Origin: an uncultured Leucobacter sp.
Lineage (GTDB): Bacteria > Actinomycetota > Actinomycetes > Actinomycetales > Microbacteriaceae
DNA length: 17,437 nt
Assembly (NCBI GenBank): GCA_937872275.1
Contig: CALMSE010000325.1
Location: 1 to 17,437 of the forward strand
Direction of reading: 5' to 3'
In this document: one piece after another, positions 6,609 to 17,397 of the stretch
How the letters are laid out: the number at the start of each line of letters is the position of its first letter
Position numbering within the stretch: the first letter of the stretch is position 1
The notes under the pieces: model-generated
What the model was told of the DNA's origin: nothing
The model's database searches: none
What the model saw: the letters and a program-made list of their open reading frames with translations, nothing else
Position numbers and translations under genes: made by a program

Positions 6609-8300
6609 ATGGCAGACATCGACATGAAGCCGCGGAGCCGCGACGTCACGGATGGGATCGAGAAGGCAGCGGCCCGGGGCATGCTCCGCGCCGTCGGCAT
6701 GGGCGATGAGGACTGGGACAAGCCCCAGATCGGCATCGCGAGCTCGTGGAACGATGTCACCCCGTGCAACCTCAGCCTCGACCGGCTCGCCCAGGGGGCC
6801 AAGGAGGGCGTCCACGCGGGCGGCGGCTATCCGCTGCAGTTCGGCACCATCTCGGTCAGCGACGGCATCTCGATGGGCCACGAGGGCATGCACTTCTCGC
6901 TCGTCTCGCGCGAGGTCATCGCCGACTCGGTCGAGACCGTCGTCATGGCCGAGCGCCTCGACGGCACGGTCGTGCTCGCGGGCTGCGACAAGTCCCTGCC
7001 CGGCATGCTCATGGCCGCGGCCCGCCTCGACCTCGCCTCGGTCTTCCTCTACGCGGGCTCGATCGCGCCGGGCTGGGTGAAGCTCTCCGACGGCACCGAG
7101 AAGCAGGTCACCATCATCGACGCCTTCGAGGCCGTGGGCGCCTGCAAGGCCGGCACCCTGAGCGAAGAGGATCTGAAGCGCGTCGAGTGCGCCATCGCCC
7201 CGGGCGAGGGCGCCTGCGGCGGCATGTACACCGCCAACACGATGGCCTGCGTCGCCGAGGCCCTCGGCATGAGCCTGCCCGGCTCGGCGGCTCCCCCCAG
7301 CGCCGACCGCCGACGAGACTACTTCGCGCATCGCTCGGGCGAGGCGGTCGTGAACATGCTGCGGCAGGGGATCACCGCTCGCGACGTCATGACCAAGAAG
7401 GCCTTCGAGAACGCGATCGCGGTGGCGATGGTGCTGGGCGGATCGACCAACGCCGTGCTGCACCTGCTCGCCATCGCGCGCGAGGCCGAGGTCGAGCTCA
7501 CCCTCGACGACTTCACGCGCATCGGCGCGCGCACGCCGCATCTCGCCGACATGAAGCCCTTCGGGCAGTACGTCGCCGAGGACTTCGACCGGGTCGGCGG
7601 CATGCCCGTCATCATGAAGGCGATGCTCGACGCGGGCCTGCTGCACGGCGATGCGCTCACCGTCACGGGCAAGACCGTCGCGGAGAACCTCGCCGACGTC
7701 GACACCCCGATCGACGGCAAGGTGATCCGCAGGCTCGACGATCCGCTGCACGCGAACGGCGGCCTCTCGATCCTGAGCGGCAGCCTCGCCCCCGAGGGCG
7801 CGGTGGTGAAGACCGCCGGTTTCGACGCCGAGCTCTTCGAGGGTCCCGCACGGGTCTTCGAGCGGGAGCGCGCGGCCATGGACGCACTGACCGAGGGCAC
7901 GATCTCGGCGGGCGACATCGTCGTGATCCGCTACGAGGGCCCGAAGGGCGGCCCCGGCATGCGCGAGATGCTGGCCATCACGGCGGCGATCAAGGGCGCG
8001 GGGCTCGGCAAAGATGTACTACTATTGACGGACGGCAGATTCTCGGGCGGCACAACCGGCCTGTGCATCGGCCACATCGCACCGGAGGCGACGGACGGGG
8101 GTCCGATCGCCTTGGTGCGCGACGGTGACCTGATTCGGGTCGATATCGCCGCACGAACGCTCGACCTTCTGGTAGATCCCGCCGAGCTCGAGGCCCGCAG
8201 AGCAGACTGGGCCCCGCTTCCCCCGCGGTATACGCGCGGCGTGCTCGCCAAGTATGCGAAGCTCGTGCACTCGGCGTCCGAGGGCGCGATCACGGGTTGA
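6609..8300 (+). CDS. ilvD: Dihydroxy-acid dehydratase
   Basis: A 563-residue iron-sulfur enzyme that dehydrates 2,3-dihydroxyisovalerate and 2,3-dihydroxy-3-methylvalerate to the keto acids for valine, leucine and isoleucine. Cluster cysteines are Cys53 (DVTPCN), Cys126 (GCDKSLPGM, with metal-site Lys128) and Cys203 ([12 protein letters not shown]). The C-terminal [23 protein letters not shown] signature is intact. Full length for the IlvD/Edd family. The ATG at 6609 fits the family N-terminus ([22 protein letters not shown]); the longer open frame to 6438 is antisense to the small membrane gene. From about 8010 to the end, codons switch from nearly pure G/C third positions to a run including aaa gat gta cta cta ttg, unlike the rest of the gene. 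ilvB follows after 58 nt. Confidence 0.97.
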   Translation: MADIDMKPRSRDVTDGIEKAAARGMLRAVGMGDEDWDKPQIGIASSWNDVTPCNLSLDRLAQGAKEGVHAGGGYPLQFGTISVSDGISMGHEGMHFSLVSREVIADSVETVVMAERLDGTVVLAGCDKSLPGMLMAAARLDLASVFLYAGSIAPGWVKLSDGTEKQVTIIDAFEAVGACKAGTLSEEDLKRVECAIAPGEGACGGMYTANTMACVAEALGMSLPGSAAPPSADRRRDYFAHRSGEAVVNMLRQGITARDVMTKKAFENAIAVAMVLGGSTNAVLHLLAIAREAEVELTLDDFTRIGARTPHLADMKPFGQYVAEDFDRVGGMPVIMKAMLDAGLLHGDALTVTGKTVAENLADVDTPIDGKVIRRLDDPLHANGGLSILSGSLAPEGAVVKTAGFDAELFEGPARVFERERAAMDALTEGTISAGDIVVIRYEGPKGGPGMREMLAITAAIKGAGLGKDVLLLTDGRFSGGTTGLCIGHIAPEATDGGPIALVRDGDLIRVDIAARTLDLLVDPAELEARRADWAPLPPRYTRGVLAKYAKLVHSASEGAITG

Positions 8301-8358
8301 TCCCGAGCCGCAGCCGCGCGATCCGCGCTTACACGTCACCGTCTACAGAAAGTACGAA

Positions 8359-11827
<3,469 letters not shown>

Positions 11828-11838
11828 TCCGCGCGTCG

Positions 11839-11878
11839 AAGAGAGGGACCCGGGGCTTCGGCCCCGGGTCCCTCTCTT
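11839..11878 (+). terminator. Strong intrinsic terminator of the ilv cluster (18-bp stem, UUCG loop)
   Basis: The left arm (11839-11856, starting AAGAGAGGGACCC) pairs perfectly with the right arm (11861-11878) around a C(TTCG)G tetraloop, and TCTCTTCTCC follows. This is the clearest terminator in the window. Confidence 0.92.
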
Positions 11879-11976
11879 TCTCTTCTCCTCCGCATTCGTA
11901 TCCTCTCGGCGGTCGGGCGGGCGGGGCCGGGGCGGGATGAGGGTCGGGGCGGGAAGGGCGAGGGGAACGAGGGAGA

Positions 11977-12390
11977 TCAGCGCCGAGGGAAGCGCCAGAC
12001 GGCGACGAGACCGCCGAGCACGACGATGCCCACGCACCACAGCAGGGCGAAGCCGGCCTGAGCGCCGGGATCCTGCCCCATCAGCAGGGAGCGGATCGCG
12101 TCGGTCAGCGGAGTGACCGGCTGCGCCGCGGCGATCGGCTGCAACCATTCCGGCAGGGTGCCGAGCGGCACGAAGGCGCTCGACAGATACGGCAGGAACA
12201 GCAGGGCGAAACCATAGCCGTTCGCTGCTTCCGGGCTCGAGGCGAGCAGCCCGATCGCCGCGAAGACGACGGTGACGGCGAGGATCCAGGCGAGCACGAG
12301 CCCGGCCGCCGCGATCCACTCGCCGGGGCCGGCCTGCGGCCGGAAGCCGAGCAGCAACCCCACGCCCAAGACGATCGCGGTGGCGAGGAC
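11977..12390 (-). pseudogene. ABC-2 type transporter permease, C-terminal remnant
   Basis: About 137 residues look like the second half of a drug-export ABC-2 permease (DrrB-like). The stretch from LGVGLLLGFRP through ILAVTVVFAAIGLLASSPEAANGYGFALLFLPYLSSAFVPLGTLPEWL to PVTPLTDAIRSLLMG ends in a last hydrophobic helix and WRFPRR. The conserved extracellular segment and final helices are present. The N-terminal half, start codon and ribosome binding site are missing: beyond about 12390 the frame reads Ser/Arg/Cys-rich nonsense, while the opposite strand becomes coding-like. No partner ATPase gene is present. The open frame continuing to 13599 is an artefact of high GC. Most likely a decayed gene left by a deletion or inversion. 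Confidence 0.75.
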
Positions 12391-12496
12391 GCAGCAGCGT
12401 GTGCGCGAGCTCGAGCGCCAGGAGGCGGTGCTGCACCGCGCGCGCGACCGCGCGAAGGAGCTCGCCAAGGCGCACGCGAAGCTCGCGGGGGAGTGA
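12389..12496 (+). pseudogene. 3' fragment of an unidentified gene
   Basis: About 35 codons before TGA at 12494-12496 read RVRELERQEAVLHRARDRAK and onward to AKAHAKLAGE, a charged coiled-coil-like C-terminus. Nearly every third position is G or C, as in real genes here, while the antisense frame is nonsense. Upstream of about 12389 the coding signal flips to the minus-strand permease, so the 5' part is missing. A start-like ATG at 12272 lies within the permease and is not credible. I cannot name the family. Confidence 0.5.
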
Positions 12497-12530
12497 TCCG
12501 CGCGCTTCGCCCGCGCGCCCTCGGTTGCCG

Positions 12531-13715
12531 CTAGCGCGAGAGGCCCGCGGCCGCGGTGTCGATCCTCTGCGGAGGCGCGGGAGCGGGCGGCACGGGTGCC
12601 GGCGGGTTCGGCGTCGGAGGGCCGGGCGGCACGGGCGCCTCGCGCAGCCAGGTCACGGTGACGGTGTTCGAGCCCTGCCCGTAGCGGTAGACCTGCCCGT
12701 CGGAGACGAACTCGTCGCCGTCGCGGAGCACATCGCCGGCCGGTGAACTGAAGGCTCCGGTGAAGACGACGTCCGAGGAGAGCACGGGGAAGCTCCTCTC
12801 GGTATCCGGGGTCGATCCGGCGAGCACCCGAGGAGCCAGCACGGTGCCGTCGACGGAGATCGCCTGACCGGTGCCCAGCACGAGGTCGGAGGCGCCGCTC
12901 GCCGGGTCCCAGTCGACCACGTAGTTGCCGCCGTTCCAGGCGGAGGTGCCCCACAGGTCGAGCGTGCCGATCCCGGAGCCGAGGGCCGGCCCGGGGCTCA
13001 CCGTGCCGCCCGCGCCGAGATTCAGTTGGCGCACCACACCGGGAGCCATCGTCTCGCCTCCCGTGAGCTCGCCCCCGAAGACCGCGAACGACTTGCCGCC
13101 GAGCGCGGCGCCCGACGCGATCTCGACGAAGCCCGCCTCGACGCGCAGCCCCTCGGGCCCGCCGGAGCACGATCCGACCCCGCCGCCGCCGTTCGCGAAG
13201 CGGAGCACCCCGAGACCCGTCTTGACGATGCAGGCCGTTCCGCCGCCGTCGAGATTGCCGGTGACCTCCATGATGCCGTCGATCTCGAGCGTGAGCGTCT
13301 GCGTCGGGTCGGCGTTCACCTGGGAGGGCAGGCTGAGGAGCCCGCCCGCGGCCACGCTCCACTGCTGCGACTGGAAGGTCGTGAGCTGAGGCTCGATCGT
13401 CGCCACGGATACGGGCGAGACGACGATGCCGCTTCGCAGCGTGATGCCGCCGCCGCCGTTCGCGATCGTATGAGTGAGATCGAAGCGGAACGATTCGAAG
13501 CCGAGGTTGCCGAGATCGTAGGTGGATCGCGGTCCGCCGGCGAAGACGACGTCGTCGCCGGCGCCGGGGACGGGGCCCGACCAGACCGCGGTGGACCACC
13601 AGGAGTCGGTGGGCGAGACCCAGGTGGTGGTGACGGCGTAGCCCGGGGTGAGGGCGGTGAGCGCGAGGGCGGCGCCCCCGATCAGCCCCACCGGGAGCAG
13701 AGTGCGGGTGCGCAT
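12531..13715 (-). CDS. Secreted surface protein with autotransporter-like beta repeats
   Basis: A 394-residue exported protein. The signal peptide is about residues 1-27 (MRTRTLLPVGLIGGAALALTA, ending GYA). The body is Gly-rich and beta-helical in style: VKTGLGVLRFANGGGG (165-179) resembles passenger-associated transport repeats, and GGTVSPGPALGSGIGTLDLWG plus SDLVLGTGQAISVDG (about 237-290) matches the layout seen before the end of such passengers. Cys162 and Cys183 could form a disulfide. Residues 361-382 are a Pro-rich spacer, but the protein then stops at GLSR without a membrane anchor or sorting signal. The ATG at 13715 has CGGAGG in front. It has its own promoter (13763-13792). Probably secreted or loosely wall-bound; role unknown. 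Confidence 0.78.
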   Translation of the reverse strand: MRTRTLLPVGLIGGAALALTALTPGYAVTTTWVSPTDSWWSTAVWSGPVPGAGDDVVFAGGPRSTYDLGNLGFESFRFDLTHTIANGGGGITLRSGIVVSPVSVATIEPQLTTFQSQQWSVAAGGLLSLPSQVNADPTQTLTLEIDGIMEVTGNLDGGGTACIVKTGLGVLRFANGGGGVGSCSGGPEGLRVEAGFVEIASGAALGGKSFAVFGGELTGGETMAPGVVRQLNLGAGGTVSPGPALGSGIGTLDLWGTSAWNGGNYVVDWDPASGASDLVLGTGQAISVDGTVLAPRVLAGSTPDTERSFPVLSSDVVFTGAFSSPAGDVLRDGDEFVSDGQVYRYGQGSNTVTVTWLREAPVPPGPPTPNPPAPVPPAPAPPQRIDTAAAGLSR

Positions 13716-13762
13716 GGCGGCCTCCGATCAGCGGGCTGCGCCGTCGCCGGCCCGACGCAAGA

Positions 13763-13792
13763 AATGTACGTTCGCCGCGACTCCGCTGTCAA
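13763..13792 (-). promoter_or_regulatory. Promoter of the beta-repeat surface protein gene
   Basis: On the minus strand a perfect -35 TTGACA (13787-13792), an 18-nt spacer and -10 TACATT (13763-13768) lie 48 nt before the ATG. This is the best sigma-70-like promoter in the window. Confidence 0.7.
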
Positions 13793-13932
13793 GCGCGGCG
13801 CCGTCGCCGGAGGAGCCGTTCGGGCCGGCGCGTCGATCTGCCGAGCGCTCGGACGAGCCGCCTCGGAAACGGCAACCGGATCCGGCCGGGCGAAGGGTCG
13901 AGGCTCCCAGCGGCCGCCCCGGCGGCGTTCGC

Positions 13933-13938
13933 TAGGGT
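13933..13938 (+). promoter_or_regulatory. Candidate -10 (TAGGGT) for a leaderless start at 13946
   Basis: TAGGGT is followed by 7 nt and ATG, the same spacing as in front of ilvD. It decides between the ATG at 13946 and an in-frame GTG at 13937 that would overlap the -10 itself. Confidence 0.5.
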
Positions 13939-13945
13939 GGAGCGC

Positions 13946-14455
13946 ATGGTCAGGGAGTCCGATCGCGGTGCGCGCGAGAGCTCGCTCGCGAGCGGGTGGA
14001 TCGTCGAAGCCGCCGATACCGGGGACGTCGGGGATGTCTCGGCCGCGAGCGCGGCTGCGAGCGCCGGGTCCCCCGCCGCGCAGGCGGATCCGCCCCCGCC
14101 CGGCGATGGGGAATCCGTGACCGGTGCGCCGACCGCGGAGGGCAGGCAGCTCTCCGGCGGGGCGCTCGTGATGCTCGGAGTGCTGGGCGGACTGTACCTC
14201 GTCTACACCTGGATCTGGTTCAGCTGGGCGAAGTTCTACGTCGACCTGGTCGGGCCGGGCCTCGAGATCAGCCTCGGCGCCCTCGGATCGGTGCTGCAGC
14301 TGACGCTCTACTGGGCCGCCCCGCTCGCGCCGGCGCTGTGGTTCATCGCCGTGCTGCTCCTGAACCGCGACGCGAAGGCCTGGAGACTCGCGCTCTGGCT
14401 GCTCGTCGGAGCGGTGCTGCTCGCTCCGCTGCCCTACCTCATGTGGGGGGCGTGA
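13946..14455 (+). CDS. Membrane protein with disordered N-terminus (169 aa), function unknown
   Basis: Residues 1-70 are hydrophilic and rich in Ala, Ser, Asp, Gly and Pro, probably disordered and cytoplasmic. Three hydrophobic helices follow at about 72-92, 110-138 and 147-166, separated by WFSWAKFYVD and NRDAKAWR. No known motif is seen. The ATG at 13946 was preferred because TAGGGT ends 7 nt upstream; a GTG at 13937 would add three residues. It overlaps the next gene by one base (TGATG), so the two are translationally coupled and likely form a complex or act in one process. It is divergent from the surface protein gene. Confidence 0.8.
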   Translation: MVRESDRGARESSLASGWIVEAADTGDVGDVSAASAAASAGSPAAQADPPPPGDGESVTGAPTAEGRQLSGGALVMLGVLGGLYLVYTWIWFSWAKFYVDLVGPGLEISLGALGSVLQLTLYWAAPLAPALWFIAVLLLNRDAKAWRLALWLLVGAVLLAPLPYLMWGA

Positions 14456-14766
14456 TGGTGCGTCGCATCGTGCCCTGGGCGATCGGGGCGATCCTCACCG
14501 GGCTCTACGGCTACGCCCTCGTCGCTCCCGTCGGCAACCTCCTCTATCTGCCGCAGGTGGGCTTCGCCGTCACCCCGATCGGCTGGTTCTGGCTCGTCCT
14601 GGGCGTCGCCCTGCCGGTCGTCGTCTACGCGATCGCCCTCTGGGCGGGGCGGGGTCGCAGCGCCGGGCGCCGGCTCACGGCGCTCGCGGCCGGTGTCGCC
14701 GTCCTGGCGCTGCTCCAGCTGGAGATGCTGCTGCTCGTGTCGACCTCGAGCTACTTCGCGGCGTAG
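14455..14766 (+). CDS. Small membrane protein (103 aa), function unknown, coupled to the preceding gene
   Basis: The product begins MVRRIVPWAIGAILTGLYGY and has three hydrophobic segments at about 5-27, 38-63 and 72-96. Between the last two is a basic loop GRGRSAGRR. Its ATG uses the last base of the preceding stop (TGATG), a classic re-initiation arrangement. No family is recognised. It ends with TAG at 14764, and a CCGGGCC/GGCCCGG hairpin (14780-14795) follows. Confidence 0.82.
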   Translation: MVRRIVPWAIGAILTGLYGYALVAPVGNLLYLPQVGFAVTPIGWFWLVLGVALPVVVYAIALWAGRGRSAGRRLTALAAGVAVLALLQLEMLLLVSTSSYFAA

Positions 14767-14779
14767 CGAAGCCCCGAAT

Positions 14780-14795
14780 CCGGGCCGAGGCCCGG
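14780..14795 (+). terminator. Short GC-rich hairpin between the membrane gene pair and serA
   Basis: CCGGGCC and GGCCCGG flank GA, 14 nt after the upstream stop. There is no T run. It also covers the expected -35 position of the serA promoter, so it might be an operator instead of, or as well as, a terminator. Confidence 0.4.
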
Positions 14796-14801
14796 CAGGA
14801 G

Positions 14802-14807
14802 TAGACT
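14802..14807 (+). promoter_or_regulatory. Candidate -10 (TAGACT) of serA
   Basis: The hexamer is the same as the ilvD -10. It is followed by 6 nt and a GTG (14814) that opens a tiny ORF, so the transcript would begin about there with a leader near 65 nt before serA. Confidence 0.5.
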
Positions 14808-14813
14808 TGATCG

Positions 14814-14837
14814 GTGGCTCGATCTGCGGGCCCGTGA
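14814..14837 (+). CDS. Putative leaderless 7-codon upstream ORF (uORF1) before serA
   Basis: GTG at 14814, six nt after TAGACT, encodes MARSAGP and ends with TGA at 14835-14837. The last base of that stop is the first base of the next ATG (TGATG). It is too short for codon statistics; the case rests on the promoter position and the overlapping stop/start arrangement. It contains Ser and Gly codons, products of the SerA pathway, which may be chance. Confidence 0.3.
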   Translation: MARSAGP

Positions 14838-14881
14838 TGACCTCGCTCCGATGCCCTGAAGCCCCGAAGGATACCGCCTGA
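14837..14881 (+). CDS. Putative 14-codon upstream ORF (uORF2) overlapping the serA start
   Basis: ATG at 14837 encodes MTSLRCPEAPKDTA and its TGA (14879-14881) shares a base with the serA ATG, again as TGATG. Ribosomes finishing this ORF would be placed exactly on the serA start. It carries one Ser and one Cys codon. AAGG at 14867-14870, inside the ORF, may serve as the serA ribosome binding site. Function as a leader is inference. Confidence 0.35.
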   Translation: MTSLRCPEAPKDTA

Positions 14882-16473
14882 TGACTGCGCCGGTCGTGCT
14901 GATCGCCGAACAACTCTCGCCCGCCACGATCGCCGCGCTCGGTCCCGACTTCGAGGTGGTGCATGTCGACGGAACCGACCGCACCGCGCTGCGCGAGGCG
15001 CTCGCGAGCGCCGACGCGATCCTGGTGCGCTCGGCGACCCAGCTCGATGCCGAGGCGATCGGCTGGGCGCCGCGGCTCAAGGTCGTCGCGCGCGCCGGAG
15101 TCGGGCTCGACAACGTCGACATCAAAGCCGCGACCCAGGCGGGCGTCATGGTGGTCAACGCCCCGACCTCGAACGTCATCAGCGCCGCAGAGCTCACCGT
15201 CTCGCACATCCTCGGCCTCGCCCGGCACCTGCAGCGGGCGCACGCCTCGATCTCGGCCGGGGACTGGAAGCGCTCGGCGTTCACCGGCACCGAGCTCTAC
15301 GAGAAGACCATCGGCATCGTGGGTCTCGGCCGCATCGGCGCTCTCGTGGCCGAGCGCCTGCGCGGCTTCGACGTCGAGCTCATCGCCTACGACCCCTACG
15401 TCACCGCAGCGCGCGCCGGGCAGCTCGGCGTGCAGCTCGTCGAGCTCGACGAGCTCGTCGCCCGCGCCGACTTCCTCACGATCCACATGCCGCGCACGCC
15501 CGAGACGCTCGGCATGATCGGCGAGGCCCAGTTGAAGGCCATGAAGCCCACCGCCTACGTCGTGAACGTGGCCCGCGGCGGCCTCATCGACGAAGCCGCC
15601 CTGCTCGCCGCGCTCGACGCCGGGGAGATCGCGGGGGCCGCGCTCGACGTGTTTTCCCAGGAGCCCCCGGCCGACGCCTCGCTCACCGGTCACCCGAAAG
15701 TGAACGCGACCCCCCACCTCGGCGCCTCGACCGACGAGGCGCAGGAGAAGGCCGGCGTGGCCGTGGCCAGGTCGGTGCGGCTCGCCCTCGCCGGCGAGCT
15801 CGTGCCCGATGCCGTGAACGTCGCCGGCGGCGCGATCGACGAATACGTGAAGCCCGGGCTGCCCCTCACCGAGAAGCTCGGCCAGATCTTCGCCGGCCTC
15901 GCTGCGGGCCCCATCACCTCGCTCGACGTCGAGGTGCACGGCGAGCTCGGCGAGTACAACGTCGAGGTGCTGAGGCTCGCGGCGCTCAAGGGCCTCTTCA
16001 CGCAGGTGGTGAGCGACCCGGTGTCGTACGTCAACGCGCCGCTCTACGCCGAGCAGCGCGGCCTCGAGGTTCGATTCTCGGCGGACACCGCGGCCGAGAG
16101 CTTCCGCAACGTCGTCACGCTGCGGGGCACGACGGCCGACGGCGCGCAGATCTCGGTCTCGGGCACCCTCACCGGCCCGAAGCAGGTCCAGAAGATCGTC
16201 GGCATCAACGGCTACGAGCTCGAGCTGCCCATCAGCGAGCACCTGATCGTCTTCAGCTACACCGACCGCCCGGGCATCGTCGCCGCCTACGGCAAGCTGC
16301 TCGGCGAGGCCGGCGTCAACATCGCGGGCCTGCAGATCGCCCGCGATGAGAAGACCGGTACCGCGCTGTCGGTGCTCTCGATCGACGCGCCCGTGTCCGC
16401 CGAGCTGATCGGGGAACTGGGCGATGCGATCGGCGCCGAGATGCTGCGCGCCATCGACCTCGTCGTCGACTGA
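14881..16473 (+). CDS. serA: D-3-phosphoglycerate dehydrogenase
   Basis: A 530-residue enzyme catalysing the first step of serine synthesis, NAD+-linked oxidation of 3-phosphoglycerate. It is the long (type 1) form: a catalytic and NAD-binding domain with GLGRIG (148-153) and Asp171 (YDPY) for NAD, and catalytic Arg232 (ARGG), Glu261 (SQEPP) and His279 (TPHLGAST). An intervening domain follows (about 315-450), then a C-terminal ACT domain (about 456-530) starting HLIVFSYTDRPGIVAAYGKLLGEAGVNIA, the likely serine-binding feedback site. The length equals that of mycobacterial SerA. The ATG at 14881 is used; AAGG lies about 10 nt upstream. Two tiny overlapping ORFs precede it. Confidence 0.97.
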   Translation: MTAPVVLIAEQLSPATIAALGPDFEVVHVDGTDRTALREALASADAILVRSATQLDAEAIGWAPRLKVVARAGVGLDNVDIKAATQAGVMVVNAPTSNVISAAELTVSHILGLARHLQRAHASISAGDWKRSAFTGTELYEKTIGIVGLGRIGALVAERLRGFDVELIAYDPYVTAARAGQLGVQLVELDELVARADFLTIHMPRTPETLGMIGEAQLKAMKPTAYVVNVARGGLIDEAALLAALDAGEIAGAALDVFSQEPPADASLTGHPKVNATPHLGASTDEAQEKAGVAVARSVRLALAGELVPDAVNVAGGAIDEYVKPGLPLTEKLGQIFAGLAAGPITSLDVEVHGELGEYNVEVLRLAALKGLFTQVVSDPVSYVNAPLYAEQRGLEVRFSADTAAESFRNVVTLRGTTADGAQISVSGTLTGPKQVQKIVGINGYELELPISEHLIVFSYTDRPGIVAAYGKLLGEAGVNIAGLQIARDEKTGTALSVLSIDAPVSAELIGELGDAIGAEMLRAIDLVVD

Positions 16474-16479
16474 CGCGCG

Positions 16480-16525
16480 AAACGGGAGCGGGGCCGGTGG
16501 TCTCCCACCGGCCCCGCTCCCGTTT
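16480..16525. terminator. Perfect 21-bp terminator hairpin after serA
   Basis: Left arm 16480-16500 (starts AAACGGGAGC) pairs exactly with 16505-16525 (ends GCTCCCGTTT) around a TCTC loop. With A's on one side and T's on the other, it can end transcription in both directions, serving serA and the convergent P-domain gene. Confidence 0.9.
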
Positions 16526-16594
16526 TCGGTCCCTCGTCCGTTCAGCCCTCGCGCCGGCAGCGCGCGAGGACGCCTCCGAGGGCGACCGTGCCGA

Positions 16595-16616
16595 GGGCGG
16601 CCCCGCGGGGCCGCCC
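16595..16616. terminator. GC palindrome after the P-domain gene
   Basis: GGGCGGCCCC and GGGGCCGCCC flank GC and form a tight hairpin 10 nt past the stop codon of the minus-strand gene. It may be a first terminator or an mRNA 3'-end stabiliser. Confidence 0.5.
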
Positions 16617-16626
16617 CAGTCGTCGT

Positions 16627-17373
16627 TCAGCTGCTGCGTCGGCGCATCGTCAGGACGAGCGCGAGCGCGATCAGGCCCGTCGCGGCGAGCGCGGTCGCCG
16701 CCATCGCGGCAGTGGCGGTCGTGCCCTCCGCTCCCGGAGCCATCGTCTGCACGGCGACCGGCGGGGTCGGCGCGGGCGGGGTCGGTCCGGGCACGACGCT
16801 CGCGTCCGACACCTGGAGGTGCGCGCCGAAGTAGCAGAGCGGATCGCCGAGGTCGGCGTTGATGACGTTCAGCGTCCAATCGCCGTTCGGGTCCTGGCCG
16901 TTGAAAGCGCTGAGCGGCTCGACCGGCTGGAACGCGCCCGAGACCGGGATGGTCGTCGGACCCACCGGTGCCGCCGCCTGGTCGTCGAGAGCGACGGTGA
17001 CGCGGGGGACGTTGGCCTCCCAGTCGGTGTAGGTCTCCTCGCCCGTGGCCCAGTCGCGGATGAGGACGACGGTCGTGCCCTCCGGAGAGGTCAGCGTGAA
17101 GCCGATCTCGTCGCTGTAGGACGAGCCGGTCCCCGGGGCCGCGCAGCTTCCGTCGACCTTGTGGAAGTCGAGGGTGATGTTCACATCCGTGATCGCGCCG
17201 ACGCCGCTCACCGAAATGGTCCGGGGCACCGTCGTGTCGTCGACGCTGACCGGGGCCGGGTCGGGGACGTCGTCGAAGCCGAAGTCCGCGGCCATGGCGG
17301 GGGAGGCGGCGAGCAGGCTGCTCCCGCCTGCGAGGGTGACTGCCGCGAGAATGGCGAGCGGACGTTTGCGCAT
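16627..17373 (-). CDS. Secreted P-domain (proprotein convertase P/Homo B) protein with LAATG sorting-like signal
   Basis: A 248-residue exported protein. The signal peptide is residues 1-29 (MRKRPLAILAAVTLAGGSSL, cut after AMA). Residues about 36-190 fit a P domain jelly roll: ITDVNITLDFHKVDGSC, DEIGFTLTSPEGTTVVLI, FNGQDPNGDWTLNVINADLGD. These domains usually sit behind subtilisin-type proteases, but no protease domain is present here. Cys77 and Cys180 may pair. A Pro-rich stretch (195-205) leads to LAATG (229-233), a hydrophobic segment and RRRSS. That matches an LAXTG-type signal of the kind handled by class E sortases, so it is probably anchored to the cell wall. The ATG at 17373 has AGGA upstream. 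Role unknown, perhaps adhesion. Confidence 0.85.
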   Translation of the reverse strand: MRKRPLAILAAVTLAGGSSLLAASPAMAADFGFDDVPDPAPVSVDDTTVPRTISVSGVGAITDVNITLDFHKVDGSCAAPGTGSSYSDEIGFTLTSPEGTTVVLIRDWATGEETYTDWEANVPRVTVALDDQAAAPVGPTTIPVSGAFQPVEPLSAFNGQDPNGDWTLNVINADLGDPLCYFGAHLQVSDASVVPGPTPPAPTPPVAVQTMAPGAEGTTATAAMAATALAATGLIALALVLTMRRRSS

Positions 17374-17397
17374 GCGGGGATCCTGGCTTATAGGACA

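Noticed and set aside
5880..7751. A 623-codon minus-strand frame across nhaA and ilvD
   Set aside because: It runs antisense to ilvD and out of frame in nhaA; both of those have full catalytic motifs.
6746..8128. A long plus-strand frame inside ilvD, and similar frames inside ilvB (8625-9881), ilvC (10936-11757) and serA (14963-15517)
   Set aside because: Arg/Ala/Gly/Pro-rich frame-shifted shadows of genes with clear motifs.
8301..8358. A branched-chain leader peptide/attenuator before ilvB
   Set aside because: No short ORF rich in Leu, Ile or Val and no terminator/antiterminator pair is visible; only a 5-bp GCGCG/CGCGC hairpin.
12272..12496. A 74-codon plus-strand ORF as a complete gene
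   Set aside because: Its first half is antisense to the permease and looks non-coding; only the last 35 codons have gene-like codon use.
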